Assembly (NCBI GenBank): GCA_016935755.1
Contig: JAFGQI010000093.1
Location: 1 to 64,000 of the forward strand
From: Anaerolineales bacterium
GTDB lineage: Bacteria; Chloroflexota; Anaerolineae; Anaerolineales; UBA4823
Direction of reading: 5' to 3'
Length of the DNA: 64,000 nucleotides
Shown here: positions 7,642 through 16,587 of the stretch, in pieces
Numbering within the stretch: the first letter of the stretch is position 1
Layout of the letters: each line of letters starts with the position of its first letter
The notes under the pieces: model-generated
The model's input: only the letters and a program-made list of their open reading frames with translations
Told to the model about the DNA's origin: nothing
Database searches by the model: none
Program-made: the position numbers and the translations under genes

Positions 7642-8409
7642 ATGACCAACGCATATCATGGCATCATTTTCGATATCGACGGGGTGCTTGAATTCCATGG
7701 CAGGGCATATCCGGGGGCAGCCGAGACGCTTGAGTGGCTGAGGCAGCGTGGGGTTGCCATTCGCCTGCTGAGCAATTCAACCCTGAAGAGCCGCCAGTCC
7801 GCCGCAGAAAGGCTGCAGCAGAAGGGCTTGAAGGTTTATGCAGAGGAGGTTATCACCGCCTCCTATGCCACCGCGGAATATCTGCGAGAAATTCGCCCCG
7901 GCTCCAGCTGGATCATGCTGGATGGCGCCGGTTTGAAGGAGTTCGCTGAGTTTCCTCAAAATGAAGCTGATCCGGAAATCATTGTAGTTGGTGACAACCG
8001 CAGCTGCTTCGACTTCGACACGCTGAATAAAGCCCTGCGCCTGCTCAAGAAAGGCGCCAGACTGATCGGTATGACAGCAGAACTGATTGATTACAGCATG
8101 GGAGATTGGGAATTGAATGTCGGCTCTTGGGTGCAAATGCTGGAGCGCGCTTCCGGCGTCCAGGCGACTTACATCGGTAAACCGGCTCCGTATGGCTTCG
8201 AACTGGCGCTGCGTTCGATGGGGCTGCCGCGCGATCGGGTGCTGATGGTGGGCGACCAGCTTGGCACAGACATCAAAGGCGCCAATGCGGTCGGCATGAG
8301 ATCAGCCCTGGTGCGCACCGGGGAATACGAACTGCGCCCGCGCACAGAGCAGGCGCAGCCGGATTATGTGATCGATTCGGTTACAGACCTGAAGAAAATC
8401 CTGGGATAA
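7642..8409 (+). CDS. HAD-superfamily phosphatase, NagD-like (class IIA)
   Basis: A 255-residue cytosolic hydrolase. Motif I is FDIDGV with the nucleophile and acid/base aspartates at residues 11 and 13, motif II is LLSNST (about 42-47), and motif III/IV is KPAPYGFELAL followed by MVGDQLGTDIKGA. The large C2 cap between motifs II and III is typical of the NagD/4-nitrophenylphosphatase group, which removes phosphate from small sugar or nucleotide phosphates. The substrate cannot be read from the sequence. It converges with mutS2 after a 29-base gap without a visible terminator. Confidence 0.85.
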   Translation: MTNAYHGIIFDIDGVLEFHGRAYPGAAETLEWLRQRGVAIRLLSNSTLKSRQSAAERLQQKGLKVYAEEVITASYATAEYLREIRPGSSWIMLDGAGLKEFAEFPQNEADPEIIVVGDNRSCFDFDTLNKALRLLKKGARLIGMTAELIDYSMGDWELNVGSWVQMLERASGVQATYIGKPAPYGFELALRSMGLPRDRVLMVGDQLGTDIKGANAVGMRSALVRTGEYELRPRTEQAQPDYVIDSVTDLKKILG

Positions 8410-8438
8410 CCTGGGGCTTTTACCTTCCCTGGCTGCTT

Positions 8439-10973
8439 TTACAGTTTCACCACGGTCACACCTTCGCCGCCCTCTTTTTCAGAGCCAGCCTCAAAGGAGC
8501 GCACCTGTGCATGTCCAGAGAGCGCCTGGCGCACGACTTCACGCAGTTTACCCGAACCCTTGCCATGAATGATGCGCGCAAAAGGCAGCCCCGCCAGGGT
8601 CGCCGCATCCAGGTAGCGCTCCAGAGCCTCCAGGGCTTCATCGGCGCGCTGGCCGCGCAGATCCAGCTCAATCCCCGGTGACACAGGCAGGGATATTTCT
8701 CTTCGCTCGGGCGGATTAACCGCAACAGTGCTGGCGGCATTTTTTCGCTTCCGACCAGGAAGTGTTTCTGGCTCTTCTATCTGCTCTTCTTCATCGCCCA
8801 AACGCTGAAGGTCTTCTTTCTGAGCGCGCACGCGCAGGATGCCCACCTGTACTTCGGCTTCATCACCTGACAAAGATGTTACCACACCCTGCATATTCAA
8901 CCTGCGCAGACATACTTTCTCGCCCACCTGAAGCGGGCCCGAGCGAGTGGAACTGCTGCTGGGCTGGGACCTTTTCTTCTTGCTAACTGCCCGGCGAACC
9001 ACCGGCTGCTCCACGGCTTCCTGCAGTTCCTCCAGCTTTTCTTCGACTGGCTGCAGAGCAGAAACAGGCTGGCGAAGACGGGCGATCTGGCGGCGCGCTT
9101 CGGCGATCTCGACCTGTAAATCCGCCAGTTGGGCTGCCGCTTCCTGGCGCGCCTGTTCCAGGACAATCGAGCGCTCTTCTTCGATCGTTTCCAGGCGGCG
9201 GGACAGCTGTTGGCTCAGCTGGTCGGCTTCTTTATGAGATTTCTCCACAGCCGCGCGCGCCTGGTGGGCAATCTCTCGCTGGCGGTGAATCTCGCGCAGC
9301 AGTGAATCGGCGCGCAGTTCATCCGGGCTGACATCCCGCCGGGCGTCTTCGATGATCTCCAGCGGCAAACCCAGACGCTGAGCAATAGACAGGGCATTCG
9401 ATTGGCCGGGTAAACCAATCGTCAGACGATAAGTGGGTCGCAGCGTTTCCAGGTCGAATTCCACACATGCGTTGACCACACCGGGAGTGGCGTGAGCGTA
9501 GGCTTTCAGCTCGGGATGGTGGGTAGTCACCAGGGTGGTGACGCTGCGCGCTAGCAGATGATCCAGCAGCGCTCGCGCCAGGGCGGCTCCTTCCTGCGGG
9601 TCAGTGCCAGCGCCTAGTTCGTCCAGAATAACCAGCGAACGGCGATCGGCCTGCGACAGGATGCGGATAATATTGGTGATATGACCGGAAAAAGTGGAGA
9701 GCGACTGCTCGATGGACTGCTCGTCGCCAATATCCGCATAGACGGTTTCAAACACACTGATCTCCGAGCCAGATTTCGCCGGGATGTGCAGGCCAGACTG
9801 TGCCATCAGCACAAGCAAACCAATCGTCTTGAGGGTGACCGTCTTACCCCCCGTGTTGGGGCCGGTGACCACCATGGCATAGGTTTGCTGGTCTAATTCG
9901 ACATCGATTGGCACTACTGTCATCGCTTCGAGCAGTGGATGACGGGCCTGGCTCAAACGAATAACGGTGCCAGGATGGAGGACTTGAGGATTTTCCGCCT
10001 TCTGAGGCCCTTCGCCCTCGGCTGGTGGGTTCTGCCGCCCTTTACGGTGCTTCTGCCTGGGCTCAAAAACCTGGTTGTTCTCGGGAATCTCATACAAGAC
10101 CGGCTCGCTCGCTTTCAAATCCTCAGCAAAGCGGGCACGCGCCAGAGTCAGATCCAGTTCAGCGATGACTTCGACCACATGCGTGATTTCAAAGGCATAG
10201 GATCCAATCGTTTGCGATAGCTCTGCCAGGATGCGCCGTTCTTCATCCCGCTCAGCAAGCTGCAGTTCGCGATACTGGTTGTTCAACTCCACCACCGCCA
10301 GCGGTTCGACGAATAAGGTAGCGCCAGACGAGGATTGATCATGGATAATCGAACGAATGCGCCCCTTGAACTCTGAGCGTAAAGGCAGGACATAACGCCC
10401 GTCACGAGTGGTGATGATTGTCTCCTGCAGATAGGGCGTATTCTTTGGATCGCTGATCATGCGCTGCATTTTCGAAAGCAAGCGGTCATGCACGATGCGC
10501 AGATCATGGCGGATATTCGCCAGTTTTGCCGAGGCGGAATCCAGGATTTCGCTGTGATCAGAAATAGTCCTGCCGATGGCGTCAATTACGCCCGGCGCCT
10601 GGGGGATGCGGGCAACGATGTCGCATAAATGGGGAAAGCGATCCGCCAGCCGTTCAAAGGTGCGTTCCAGGTTGCGCGCCGAAACGAGGGTATATTTAAT
10701 ATCGAGCAGTTCCTGCGGGGTCAGCACCCCGCCATGCTGAGCAAGATCCACCGGGCCGCGCACATCGCGCGCTCCACCGATGGTCAGGTCAGAGTGTGTG
10801 ACATAAAGCTGCACCGCCTCGCTGGTCTCCTGCAGGCGTTGGCGGGCAATAAAAATATCCCCGGTTGGACGGAGGTTGCGCGCCATCTCTTTTGAAGCAT
10901 CGAAGGCGCAGTAGCTTGCCAGCCGCTCTAATATTTTCGGGTATTCTAGAAGTTGTAAGGTCTTCTCATCCAT
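8439..10973 (-). CDS. mutS2: MutS2 ATPase/endonuclease
   Basis: An 844-residue homologue of MutS2, which acts on branched DNA and on stalled, collided ribosomes rather than in classical mismatch repair. The core and clamp helices (1-300) lack the mismatch-recognition domain of MutS. The ATPase has Walker A GPNTGGKT at 371-378, followed by VILDELGAGTDPQEGAALA (Walker B and signature) and TTHHPELKAYA. A long coiled coil runs from about 540 to 650, a KOW-like segment near 690-730, and the last 80 residues form a Smr nuclease domain with LDLRG and HGKGSGKLR. An insert rich in Lys/Arg/Glu near 305-330 is unusual. The start ATG has only a weak GTGAG upstream; a hairpin leader precedes it. Confidence 0.95.
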   Translation of the reverse strand: MDEKTLQLLEYPKILERLASYCAFDASKEMARNLRPTGDIFIARQRLQETSEAVQLYVTHSDLTIGGARDVRGPVDLAQHGGVLTPQELLDIKYTLVSARNLERTFERLADRFPHLCDIVARIPQAPGVIDAIGRTISDHSEILDSASAKLANIRHDLRIVHDRLLSKMQRMISDPKNTPYLQETIITTRDGRYVLPLRSEFKGRIRSIIHDQSSSGATLFVEPLAVVELNNQYRELQLAERDEERRILAELSQTIGSYAFEITHVVEVIAELDLTLARARFAEDLKASEPVLYEIPENNQVFEPRQKHRKGRQNPPAEGEGPQKAENPQVLHPGTVIRLSQARHPLLEAMTVVPIDVELDQQTYAMVVTGPNTGGKTVTLKTIGLLVLMAQSGLHIPAKSGSEISVFETVYADIGDEQSIEQSLSTFSGHITNIIRILSQADRRSLVILDELGAGTDPQEGAALARALLDHLLARSVTTLVTTHHPELKAYAHATPGVVNACVEFDLETLRPTYRLTIGLPGQSNALSIAQRLGLPLEIIEDARRDVSPDELRADSLLREIHRQREIAHQARAAVEKSHKEADQLSQQLSRRLETIEEERSIVLEQARQEAAAQLADLQVEIAEARRQIARLRQPVSALQPVEEKLEELQEAVEQPVVRRAVSKKKRSQPSSSSTRSGPLQVGEKVCLRRLNMQGVVTSLSGDEAEVQVGILRVRAQKEDLQRLGDEEEQIEEPETLPGRKRKNAASTVAVNPPERREISLPVSPGIELDLRGQRADEALEALERYLDAATLAGLPFARIIHGKGSGKLREVVRQALSGHAQVRSFEAGSEKEGGEGVTVVKL

Positions 10974-10988
10974 CTCACTTGACTCTTC

Positions 10989-11053
10989 CGCCCTGGCCAG
11001 GCTCGACCAGGGCGCTCCACCGAAAAAGGATTATACCAGCTTTAGGTTATAAT
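10989..11053. promoter_or_regulatory. back-to-back promoters of mutS2 and the CPBP gene, with leader hairpin
   Basis: On the minus strand GGTATAAT (11037-11030) is the likely -10 of mutS2; the transcript would begin near 11023 and carry a hairpin in its leader, CGCCCTGG (10989-10996) pairing with CCAGGGCG (11007-11014). On the plus strand TATAAT at 11048-11053 would serve the CPBP gene, leaving a leader of about 35 bases. The two -10 boxes are only 10 bases apart, so the promoters must compete. Confidence 0.5.
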
Positions 11054-11094
11054 ACGTTTACCTCCCATAAATCCTATGTGCGACGACAAATTTC

Positions 11095-12054
11095 ATGGAT
11101 ACCAACGAACAACAAATCCCTCAATCAATACCTCCAGAAGAAGCGATCACTGTCCCACCTGCCCCTAAACCGCGTCGTTCCCTGATCAAACGAGTTTTTG
11201 TCTCTCCGGATGAACCCAGGCTGCGTGCTTTCTGGCGCCTGGCTATTCAGTTTATCTTGATGAGCATGATCCTGCTGCTTTTGGGTTTAGCCTTGGGCTG
11301 GGCAAGCACCCAGGGCATCAACATTCCGGTCCCCAGCATCGCGTCTGGCCAGCTTCTGTCCCTGGTCAGCATCACCCTGTCCATTTTTTTGGCGCGCCGC
11401 CTGGTTGATCGTCGTTCGTTCACCAGCCTGGGACTTAAGTTAGACCGACATGCACTCTGGGATCTCCTGGCTGGCATTGGCATCGCCGGTTTAATGATGG
11501 CGCTGATCTACCTGCTCCACTTTATCATGGGCTGGGCTTCGTTCGCAGGTTATGCCTGGGAGACAGCCTCCCTCCCCAACCTGGCAATAAATTTTACCGG
11601 CCTGATCCTTCTTTTCATCATTGTTGGCTGGCAAGAAGAATTATCCAGCCGCGGCTACCTGCTCCAGAACCTAGCGGATGGATTGAATCTCCCCTGGGGG
11701 GTGATGCTCTCATCCTTTCTTTTTTCGCTGCTGCACCTGGCAAATCCCAACGCAAGTTGGATGTCCGTCCTGGGCATCCTGGCGGCCGGGCTCTTCCTGG
11801 CTTCCGGATATATCACCACCCGCCAGCTGTGGCTGCCGATTGGACTGCATATCGGCTGGAATCTCTTTGAGGGCCCAGTTTTCGGTTTCCCGGTCAGCGG
11901 CTTGACCTTCCCCAGCCTGATCATCACCCAGGTGCAAGGCCCCGAATGGATCACCGGGGGCGCCTTCGGGCCAGAAGCGGGTCTGATCCTGCTGCCAGGG
12001 ATTGCCCTGGGCGTCACACTGATCTATCTATACACCCGCAATCGGTTAAAATAA
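11095..12054 (+). CDS. CPBP-family intramembrane protease (Abi/Rce1-like)
   Basis: A 319-residue membrane protein with a Pro-rich cytosolic N-terminus (1-45) and about eight hydrophobic segments. The family motifs are present: EELSSR at 181-186 (the EExxxR glutamates), a histidine in SLLHLANPNA (about residue 214) and GLHIGWNLFEG with the last His/Asn pair. Members cleave membrane proteins or prenylated peptides, or act in self-immunity; no target can be deduced. The galK start follows 17 bases after the stop codon, so the two probably share a transcript. Confidence 0.85.
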   Translation: MDTNEQQIPQSIPPEEAITVPPAPKPRRSLIKRVFVSPDEPRLRAFWRLAIQFILMSMILLLLGLALGWASTQGINIPVPSIASGQLLSLVSITLSIFLARRLVDRRSFTSLGLKLDRHALWDLLAGIGIAGLMMALIYLLHFIMGWASFAGYAWETASLPNLAINFTGLILLFIIVGWQEELSSRGYLLQNLADGLNLPWGVMLSSFLFSLLHLANPNASWMSVLGILAAGLFLASGYITTRQLWLPIGLHIGWNLFEGPVFGFPVSGLTFPSLIITQVQGPEWITGGAFGPEAGLILLPGIALGVTLIYLYTRNRLK

Positions 12055-12071
12055 CCCCGACAGGTAGAGAT

Positions 12072-13247
12072 ATGAATGTCCTCATCGCCTTCCAACAATG
12101 TTTTAACGAGCAGCCCACACGGCTCGGGCGCGCGCCTGGACGGGTGAACCTGTTGGGAGAGCATGTCGACTACAACGATGGTCTGGTCTTGCCTGCAGCC
12201 ATCGACCGCGCCGTGAACCTGGCGGCTGCTCCCAACGCAGACCAGATCATTACCCTGCATGCACTGGATCTGCAGCAGCAAGCCAGCTTCAGCCTGGATG
12301 CGTTGGAGAAAAAGATCGACCTGAACGGCGACCCGCTGCCAGAATGGGCGCTGTATCCCGCGGGAGTTGCCTGGGCGCTGCAGGAAGCCAGGCTGCCCAT
12401 CAACGGAATGCGAGTGGCCTTCTCTTCCGATGTGCCTATTGGCGCTGGGCTGAGTTCCTCAGCAGCCGTAGAAGTGGGATTTGGGATGCTTTGGCAGTCC
12501 ATGAGCGCCTGGAAGATCCCCGCTTTGCAAATGGCCCAGCTCTGCCAGCGCGCCGAAAATGCCTATGTGGGGGTTTCCTGCGGGCTGATGGACCAGTTTG
12601 CCAGCGCCTGTGGTGTAGAGGGGCATGCCCTCTTGTTCGACACGCGCAGCCTGAAATGGGAACCCGCGCCCCTGCCAGAAGGCACCGCCATCGTCATCGC
12701 CGACTCGGGGGTCAGGCGCAGCCTGACGCATTCAGGCTACAACGAACGCCGCGCTTCTTGCGAGGAAGCTGTTCGCTTGCTGCAGCAGTATCTGCCCAAT
12801 ATTCGCGCCTTGCGCGATGTGCAGACGACCGAATTCGCCGCCTACGCCCCCTACCTGCCCGAAGTAACCCGCAAACGCGCTGAGCATATCGTCAAAGAAA
12901 TCCACCGGGTCGAATCAGCTGTGAGCGCCTTGCGCCGCAATGACCGGCAGGCCTTTGGCGCTCTGATGTATGCCTGTCACAACAGCCTGCGCAACCTTTA
13001 TGAGGTCAGCACGCCTGAATTGGACACCCTGGTCAGCATCGCCCGCAAGCTGCCGGGGGCAATCGGAGCCAGGCTGACCGGCGCAGGGTTTGGAGGCTGC
13101 ACAGTCAATTTAGTCGAGGCCGAACATGCCGATGAATTTATGCAGGGGCTGCAAGAAAATTATGCTAGAGAAGTCGGACGACAGGCGCAGGCATACCTGT
13201 GCAAGGCCAGCCAGGGTGCTCAGGCTGTCATACTATCATCAGGATGA
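12072..13247 (+). CDS. galK: galactokinase
   Basis: A 391-residue GHMP-family kinase that phosphorylates galactose at C1, the first step of the Leloir pathway. All three family motifs are present: the galactose-binding GRVNLLGEHVDY at residues 23-34, the phosphate loop PIGAGLSSSAAVE at 122-134, and the C-terminal RLTGAGFGGCTVNLV. The frame is open further upstream, but the ATG at 12072 has AGGTAGAGA just before it and begins at the usual family N-terminus. No galT or galE is adjacent. Confidence 0.94.
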   Translation: MNVLIAFQQCFNEQPTRLGRAPGRVNLLGEHVDYNDGLVLPAAIDRAVNLAAAPNADQIITLHALDLQQQASFSLDALEKKIDLNGDPLPEWALYPAGVAWALQEARLPINGMRVAFSSDVPIGAGLSSSAAVEVGFGMLWQSMSAWKIPALQMAQLCQRAENAYVGVSCGLMDQFASACGVEGHALLFDTRSLKWEPAPLPEGTAIVIADSGVRRSLTHSGYNERRASCEEAVRLLQQYLPNIRALRDVQTTEFAAYAPYLPEVTRKRAEHIVKEIHRVESAVSALRRNDRQAFGALMYACHNSLRNLYEVSTPELDTLVSIARKLPGAIGARLTGAGFGGCTVNLVEAEHADEFMQGLQENYAREVGRQAQAYLCKASQGAQAVILSSG

Positions 13248-13285
13248 TCGTGGGGCTATCCAGTTAGACAAACATCCGGGGTCTG

Positions 13286-15346
13286 ATGAAGCAAAATCCT
13301 GCTACCTCGCTGGCATATAAACTAAACCCTGCTTTATCAGAACTGCATGGGGTTGAACAGGCCAGCTTCCTGTTCAATATGTACACCTTCATCTGGACGC
13401 TGCCCTTAGCCATTCTGAGCGTTATCTGGTTGGTGGCGGCGACTGATCTGCAGGTCTTGCTTCAATCCGCATGGCTGCTAATAATACTATTCCTGACCGC
13501 GCTGCTTTTCCAAAATTATCCATTCGAACTGATGTTTGAACTCCGACCTGGTGTTGTCGCCACCACCGGAGGCTCATTGACAGCTATCGTAGATTTGTCG
13601 GCGGCCTTCATATTCGGGCCCACAGCCTGCTGGATTATCTTCCTGGCGCCGGTGATCAGCAAGCTGAACAAGCTGCGCAAAGAAACCAATCCCAACAACC
13701 GCTGGGGCCACACCACCGAACTGGTCACTTCCATCGCCAATGGCATCCTGGCTGCACTGATTGGATTATGGGTTTACGAGAAGCTGGGAGGCAGTTATCC
13801 GCTGGCAGCGCTCAGCCCCCAATACCTGATCCCCGGGGTGGCTGCCTTGCTGGTCAACTGGCTGCTGCCATACGTTGTCATGGCTCCGCTGATCATCTAC
13901 ATGACGCGCTCGCCGGATATGATCGGCCAGGGCAGCAGCACTTCTGCCTCAGGGCTGCTCTCCTTCGTACTAATCAGTTCGACCCTGCCCAATCTGGCTC
14001 TACCCTTCACAATCTTGGGCTCGATTTTATTCAGTTCTGATGGCCCTGGCATCTACCTGTTCTTTCTTGCTGGAGCGCTGTTGGCCTGCATCCTGGCCAG
14101 CCGCTTGACAGAGAATGTCCGCCTGCGCACGCAGCGCGCCCGCGAACTGGCAGTGCTGGAAGAGCTGGGGCGAGCGATCTTGAACGCTCCGCCAGCGCTC
14201 TCTACCTTGCCCGCTCTCTTAAGCAAATTTATCCCCCAAATGTTTTCCATTGGGCGCGCCCTGATATGGCTGAAGCCAGACGATGTTTTATACCGGACTG
14301 AATCAGGCTATTTCCCAACCGATGAACAGATAAAACAGAAAATTCTCCAGTTTAAATTGGATGATGATCGCTGGATCGGCCCGCCACTGGAAGATGACCC
14401 TCAGCGACAGGCTTTAACCATACCCATCAAGAGTGAAGCCGGGGATGTGCTGGGCGGGATATATTTGAGCATTCGTGCTGAAACCGGAAGCGTTCAAAAC
14501 TACCTGCCTGCGCTGCAATCATTGGCAAGCCAGGTCGCTTCGGCAATTAACCGAATTGAAACCCATCAACAGGCGATTACCCAGGAGCGCATGGCGAAGG
14601 AACTTGAGCTAGCCGGGCGCATTCAGGAGGAGTTTTTACCCGAGATGGTTCCATCCCTGGTTGGATATGAGATTTCTGCTTCGCTGACCCCGGCCCGCGA
14701 GACCTCCGGCGACTTTTACGATTTCATCCCCCTACCGGGAGGCAACCTGGGGATCATCATCGCCGATGTCGCCGATAAGGGCACTGGCGCGGCGCTCTTC
14801 ATGGCGCTCAGCCGGACGCTGATGCGCACCTATGCCTTCGAACATCCCGATCAACCCGACCAGGTGCTGCACCTGGCAAACCAGCGCATCCTGAACGACA
14901 CCCGCAGCAGTCAATTTGTGACCACCTTTTACGGCGTGCTCAACCCTGACCGGCACACCTTGACTTACGCCAATGCCGGACACAACCCGCCTTACTTGCT
15001 ATCCCCGGATCGCCCCGGAGAGATCGAAAGCCTGATCCATACAGGTATGCCCCTGGGCGTGCTCGAGGAGGCCATTTGGGAATGCAAACAAGTTTCCATA
15101 CGCCCGGGCGATACCATCATTATGTATACCGACGGGGTGACCGAGGCGCACAACTTGAATCAAGAGATGTTCGAAAGTCAAAAACTGCTGGAAGTATGCC
15201 AGGCAGAGTTGGCCCAACCCACCCAGGTAATGCATGACCGGATTCTGGAGGCGGTGCAGAACTTCAAAGGCGAGGCGCCGCAGTTCGATGATATTACGCT
15301 GGTGATCTTCCAGCGAGTTCCACCTGACCCAGAATTAACCCATTAA
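13286..15346 (+). CDS. membrane-bound SpoIIE/RsbU-type serine phosphatase with GAF-like sensor
   Basis: A 686-residue protein. Residues 30-290 hold about eight transmembrane helices. A short coiled region (290-310) leads to a GAF-like domain (about 310-430), then a PP2C SpoIIE domain (about 455-680) with TSGDFYDFIPLPGGNLGIII, ADVADKGTGAA and GDTIIMYTDGVTEA, in which the metal-binding aspartates are kept. Such proteins dephosphorylate anti-sigma-factor antagonists in partner-switching stress pathways. No anti-sigma or antagonist gene is nearby. It follows galK by 38 bases and its stop overlaps that of ychF by four bases on the other strand. Confidence 0.87.
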   Translation: MKQNPATSLAYKLNPALSELHGVEQASFLFNMYTFIWTLPLAILSVIWLVAATDLQVLLQSAWLLIILFLTALLFQNYPFELMFELRPGVVATTGGSLTAIVDLSAAFIFGPTACWIIFLAPVISKLNKLRKETNPNNRWGHTTELVTSIANGILAALIGLWVYEKLGGSYPLAALSPQYLIPGVAALLVNWLLPYVVMAPLIIYMTRSPDMIGQGSSTSASGLLSFVLISSTLPNLALPFTILGSILFSSDGPGIYLFFLAGALLACILASRLTENVRLRTQRARELAVLEELGRAILNAPPALSTLPALLSKFIPQMFSIGRALIWLKPDDVLYRTESGYFPTDEQIKQKILQFKLDDDRWIGPPLEDDPQRQALTIPIKSEAGDVLGGIYLSIRAETGSVQNYLPALQSLASQVASAINRIETHQQAITQERMAKELELAGRIQEEFLPEMVPSLVGYEISASLTPARETSGDFYDFIPLPGGNLGIIIADVADKGTGAALFMALSRTLMRTYAFEHPDQPDQVLHLANQRILNDTRSSQFVTTFYGVLNPDRHTLTYANAGHNPPYLLSPDRPGEIESLIHTGMPLGVLEEAIWECKQVSIRPGDTIIMYTDGVTEAHNLNQEMFESQKLLEVCQAELAQPTQVMHDRILEAVQNFKGEAPQFDDITLVIFQRVPPDPELTH

Positions 15347-16461
15347 ACATTAAACCGGAAATAGATCACATCTCCATCCTGGACGATGTACTCCTTGCCT
15401 TCCAGGCGCATGTGCCCGGCTGCCTTGGCCGCCGCGCTGCTGCCACACCTGGCAAACTCTGGGAAGGGGATTACCTCAGCACGGATGAAACCACGTTCGA
15501 AATCGGTATGGATGGCCCCGGCTGCCCTTGGGGCGGTGGCGCCGCGTGGGATATTCCAGGCGCGGGCTTCATTTTCGTTGAAGGTGAAAAAGCTGATCAG
15601 CTTGAGTAAATCAAAACTCTTGCGGATCACCTGCTCCAGACCGCTTTCTTCAATCCCCGAAAGCGCCAGGTACTCGCGGCGTTCCTCGGGGCTCATATCT
15701 TGCATGTCCTGCTCAAGCTGAGAGCAAAGCACCACCACCTGAGCCCCCTTACGAGCAGCGTATTCCTGCAAAGCCTGGACGTAAGGGTGATTTTCCGCCA
15801 GATCACACTCCGCCACATTAGCCACATAGATAACCGGCTTGCCGGTCAGGAAGCGCATCTCATGGTTTAATTCGGACATTAATTCACGTTCTACAGGATC
15901 ATCTGAACTCCAGGTGCGGAAGCTGGAGGCAGGCAGCCCCTGCCCCAGGTGGTCCTTCAATGCCTCGCACAAATCCATCATAGGCTGCAGCTTTTTATCG
16001 CCCTTGACCGCCGAAACCAGACGCTCAATCTTGCGCTCAAGCTGCTGCAGGTCCGCCAGAGCCAGCTCGACCTCGACAATTTCTATGTCCAGCACGGGAT
16101 AGGGCTTCTCGCGGATATGCACCACATTCGGATCTTCAAAACAGCGCACGATATGCAGAATGGCCGCGGTCTCACGGATCTGCGCCAGAAACTTGTTGCC
16201 CAGGCCTTCGCCTTTATGCGCATCCTGCACCAGTCCGGCAATATCCACAAATTCCAGGGTGGCATGGATGGCAGTGGGGACTTTGACCAGCTCAGCCAGC
16301 CGGTCCAGGCGCGAGTCTGGCAGGGGAACCACTGCCCGGTTGGGCTGGATGGTGCAGAAGGGGTAGTTTGCCACCACCGCATTCTGCGCCCCGGTCAGGG
16401 CGTTGAATGTGGTGCTTTTGCCAACATTCGGCAAACCGACAATCCCAATACTGAGAGACAT
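15343..16461 (-). CDS. ychF: OBG-family GTPase/ATPase YchF
   Basis: A 372-residue ribosome-associated nucleotide hydrolase. The G1 loop GLPNVGKS is at residues 9-16, and the G3 region FVDIAGLVQDAHKGEGLGNKFL and the G4-like VIYVANVAECDL match YchF, which prefers ATP to GTP. A coiled-coil region (about 130-220) and a C-terminal TGS domain with AWNIPRGATAPRAAGAIHTD complete it. An in-frame GTG lies four codons upstream, but the GGAGG there is the ribosome binding site of the ATG at 16461, which begins MSLSIGIVGLP as in the family. Confidence 0.94.
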   Translation of the reverse strand: MSLSIGIVGLPNVGKSTTFNALTGAQNAVVANYPFCTIQPNRAVVPLPDSRLDRLAELVKVPTAIHATLEFVDIAGLVQDAHKGEGLGNKFLAQIRETAAILHIVRCFEDPNVVHIREKPYPVLDIEIVEVELALADLQQLERKIERLVSAVKGDKKLQPMMDLCEALKDHLGQGLPASSFRTWSSDDPVERELMSELNHEMRFLTGKPVIYVANVAECDLAENHPYVQALQEYAARKGAQVVVLCSQLEQDMQDMSPEERREYLALSGIEESGLEQVIRKSFDLLKLISFFTFNENEARAWNIPRGATAPRAAGAIHTDFERGFIRAEVIPFPEFARCGSSAAAKAAGHMRLEGKEYIVQDGDVIYFRFNV

Positions 16462-16503
16462 ACGGGCCTCCACAAACGAGCAAGATGCGCGCGAGGTAAT
16501 TAT

Positions 16504-16511
16504 ATTATAAT
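16504..16511. promoter_or_regulatory. self-complementary -10 element between ychF and the PP2C gene
   Basis: A second ATTATAAT palindrome, again in a divergent gap (ychF start 16461, minus; PP2C start 16588, plus). It offers TATAAT to both strands. The distance to the PP2C ATG is 76 bases, so that gene may have an additional promoter closer in, for example around CATATTATG at 16536-16544. Confidence 0.45.
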
Positions 16512-16587
16512 TAACCAGCCCGATAGGATCATCCCATATTATGGTTTACTCGCCTTGTTCGCCAGATCGTAAAGTGAGGCAAAAGTC

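Noticed and set aside
11946-12071. Upstream extension of the galactokinase gene
   Set aside because: The extension overlaps the CPBP gene, has no ribosome binding site and precedes the conserved N-terminus. The ATG at 12072 has a site directly upstream.
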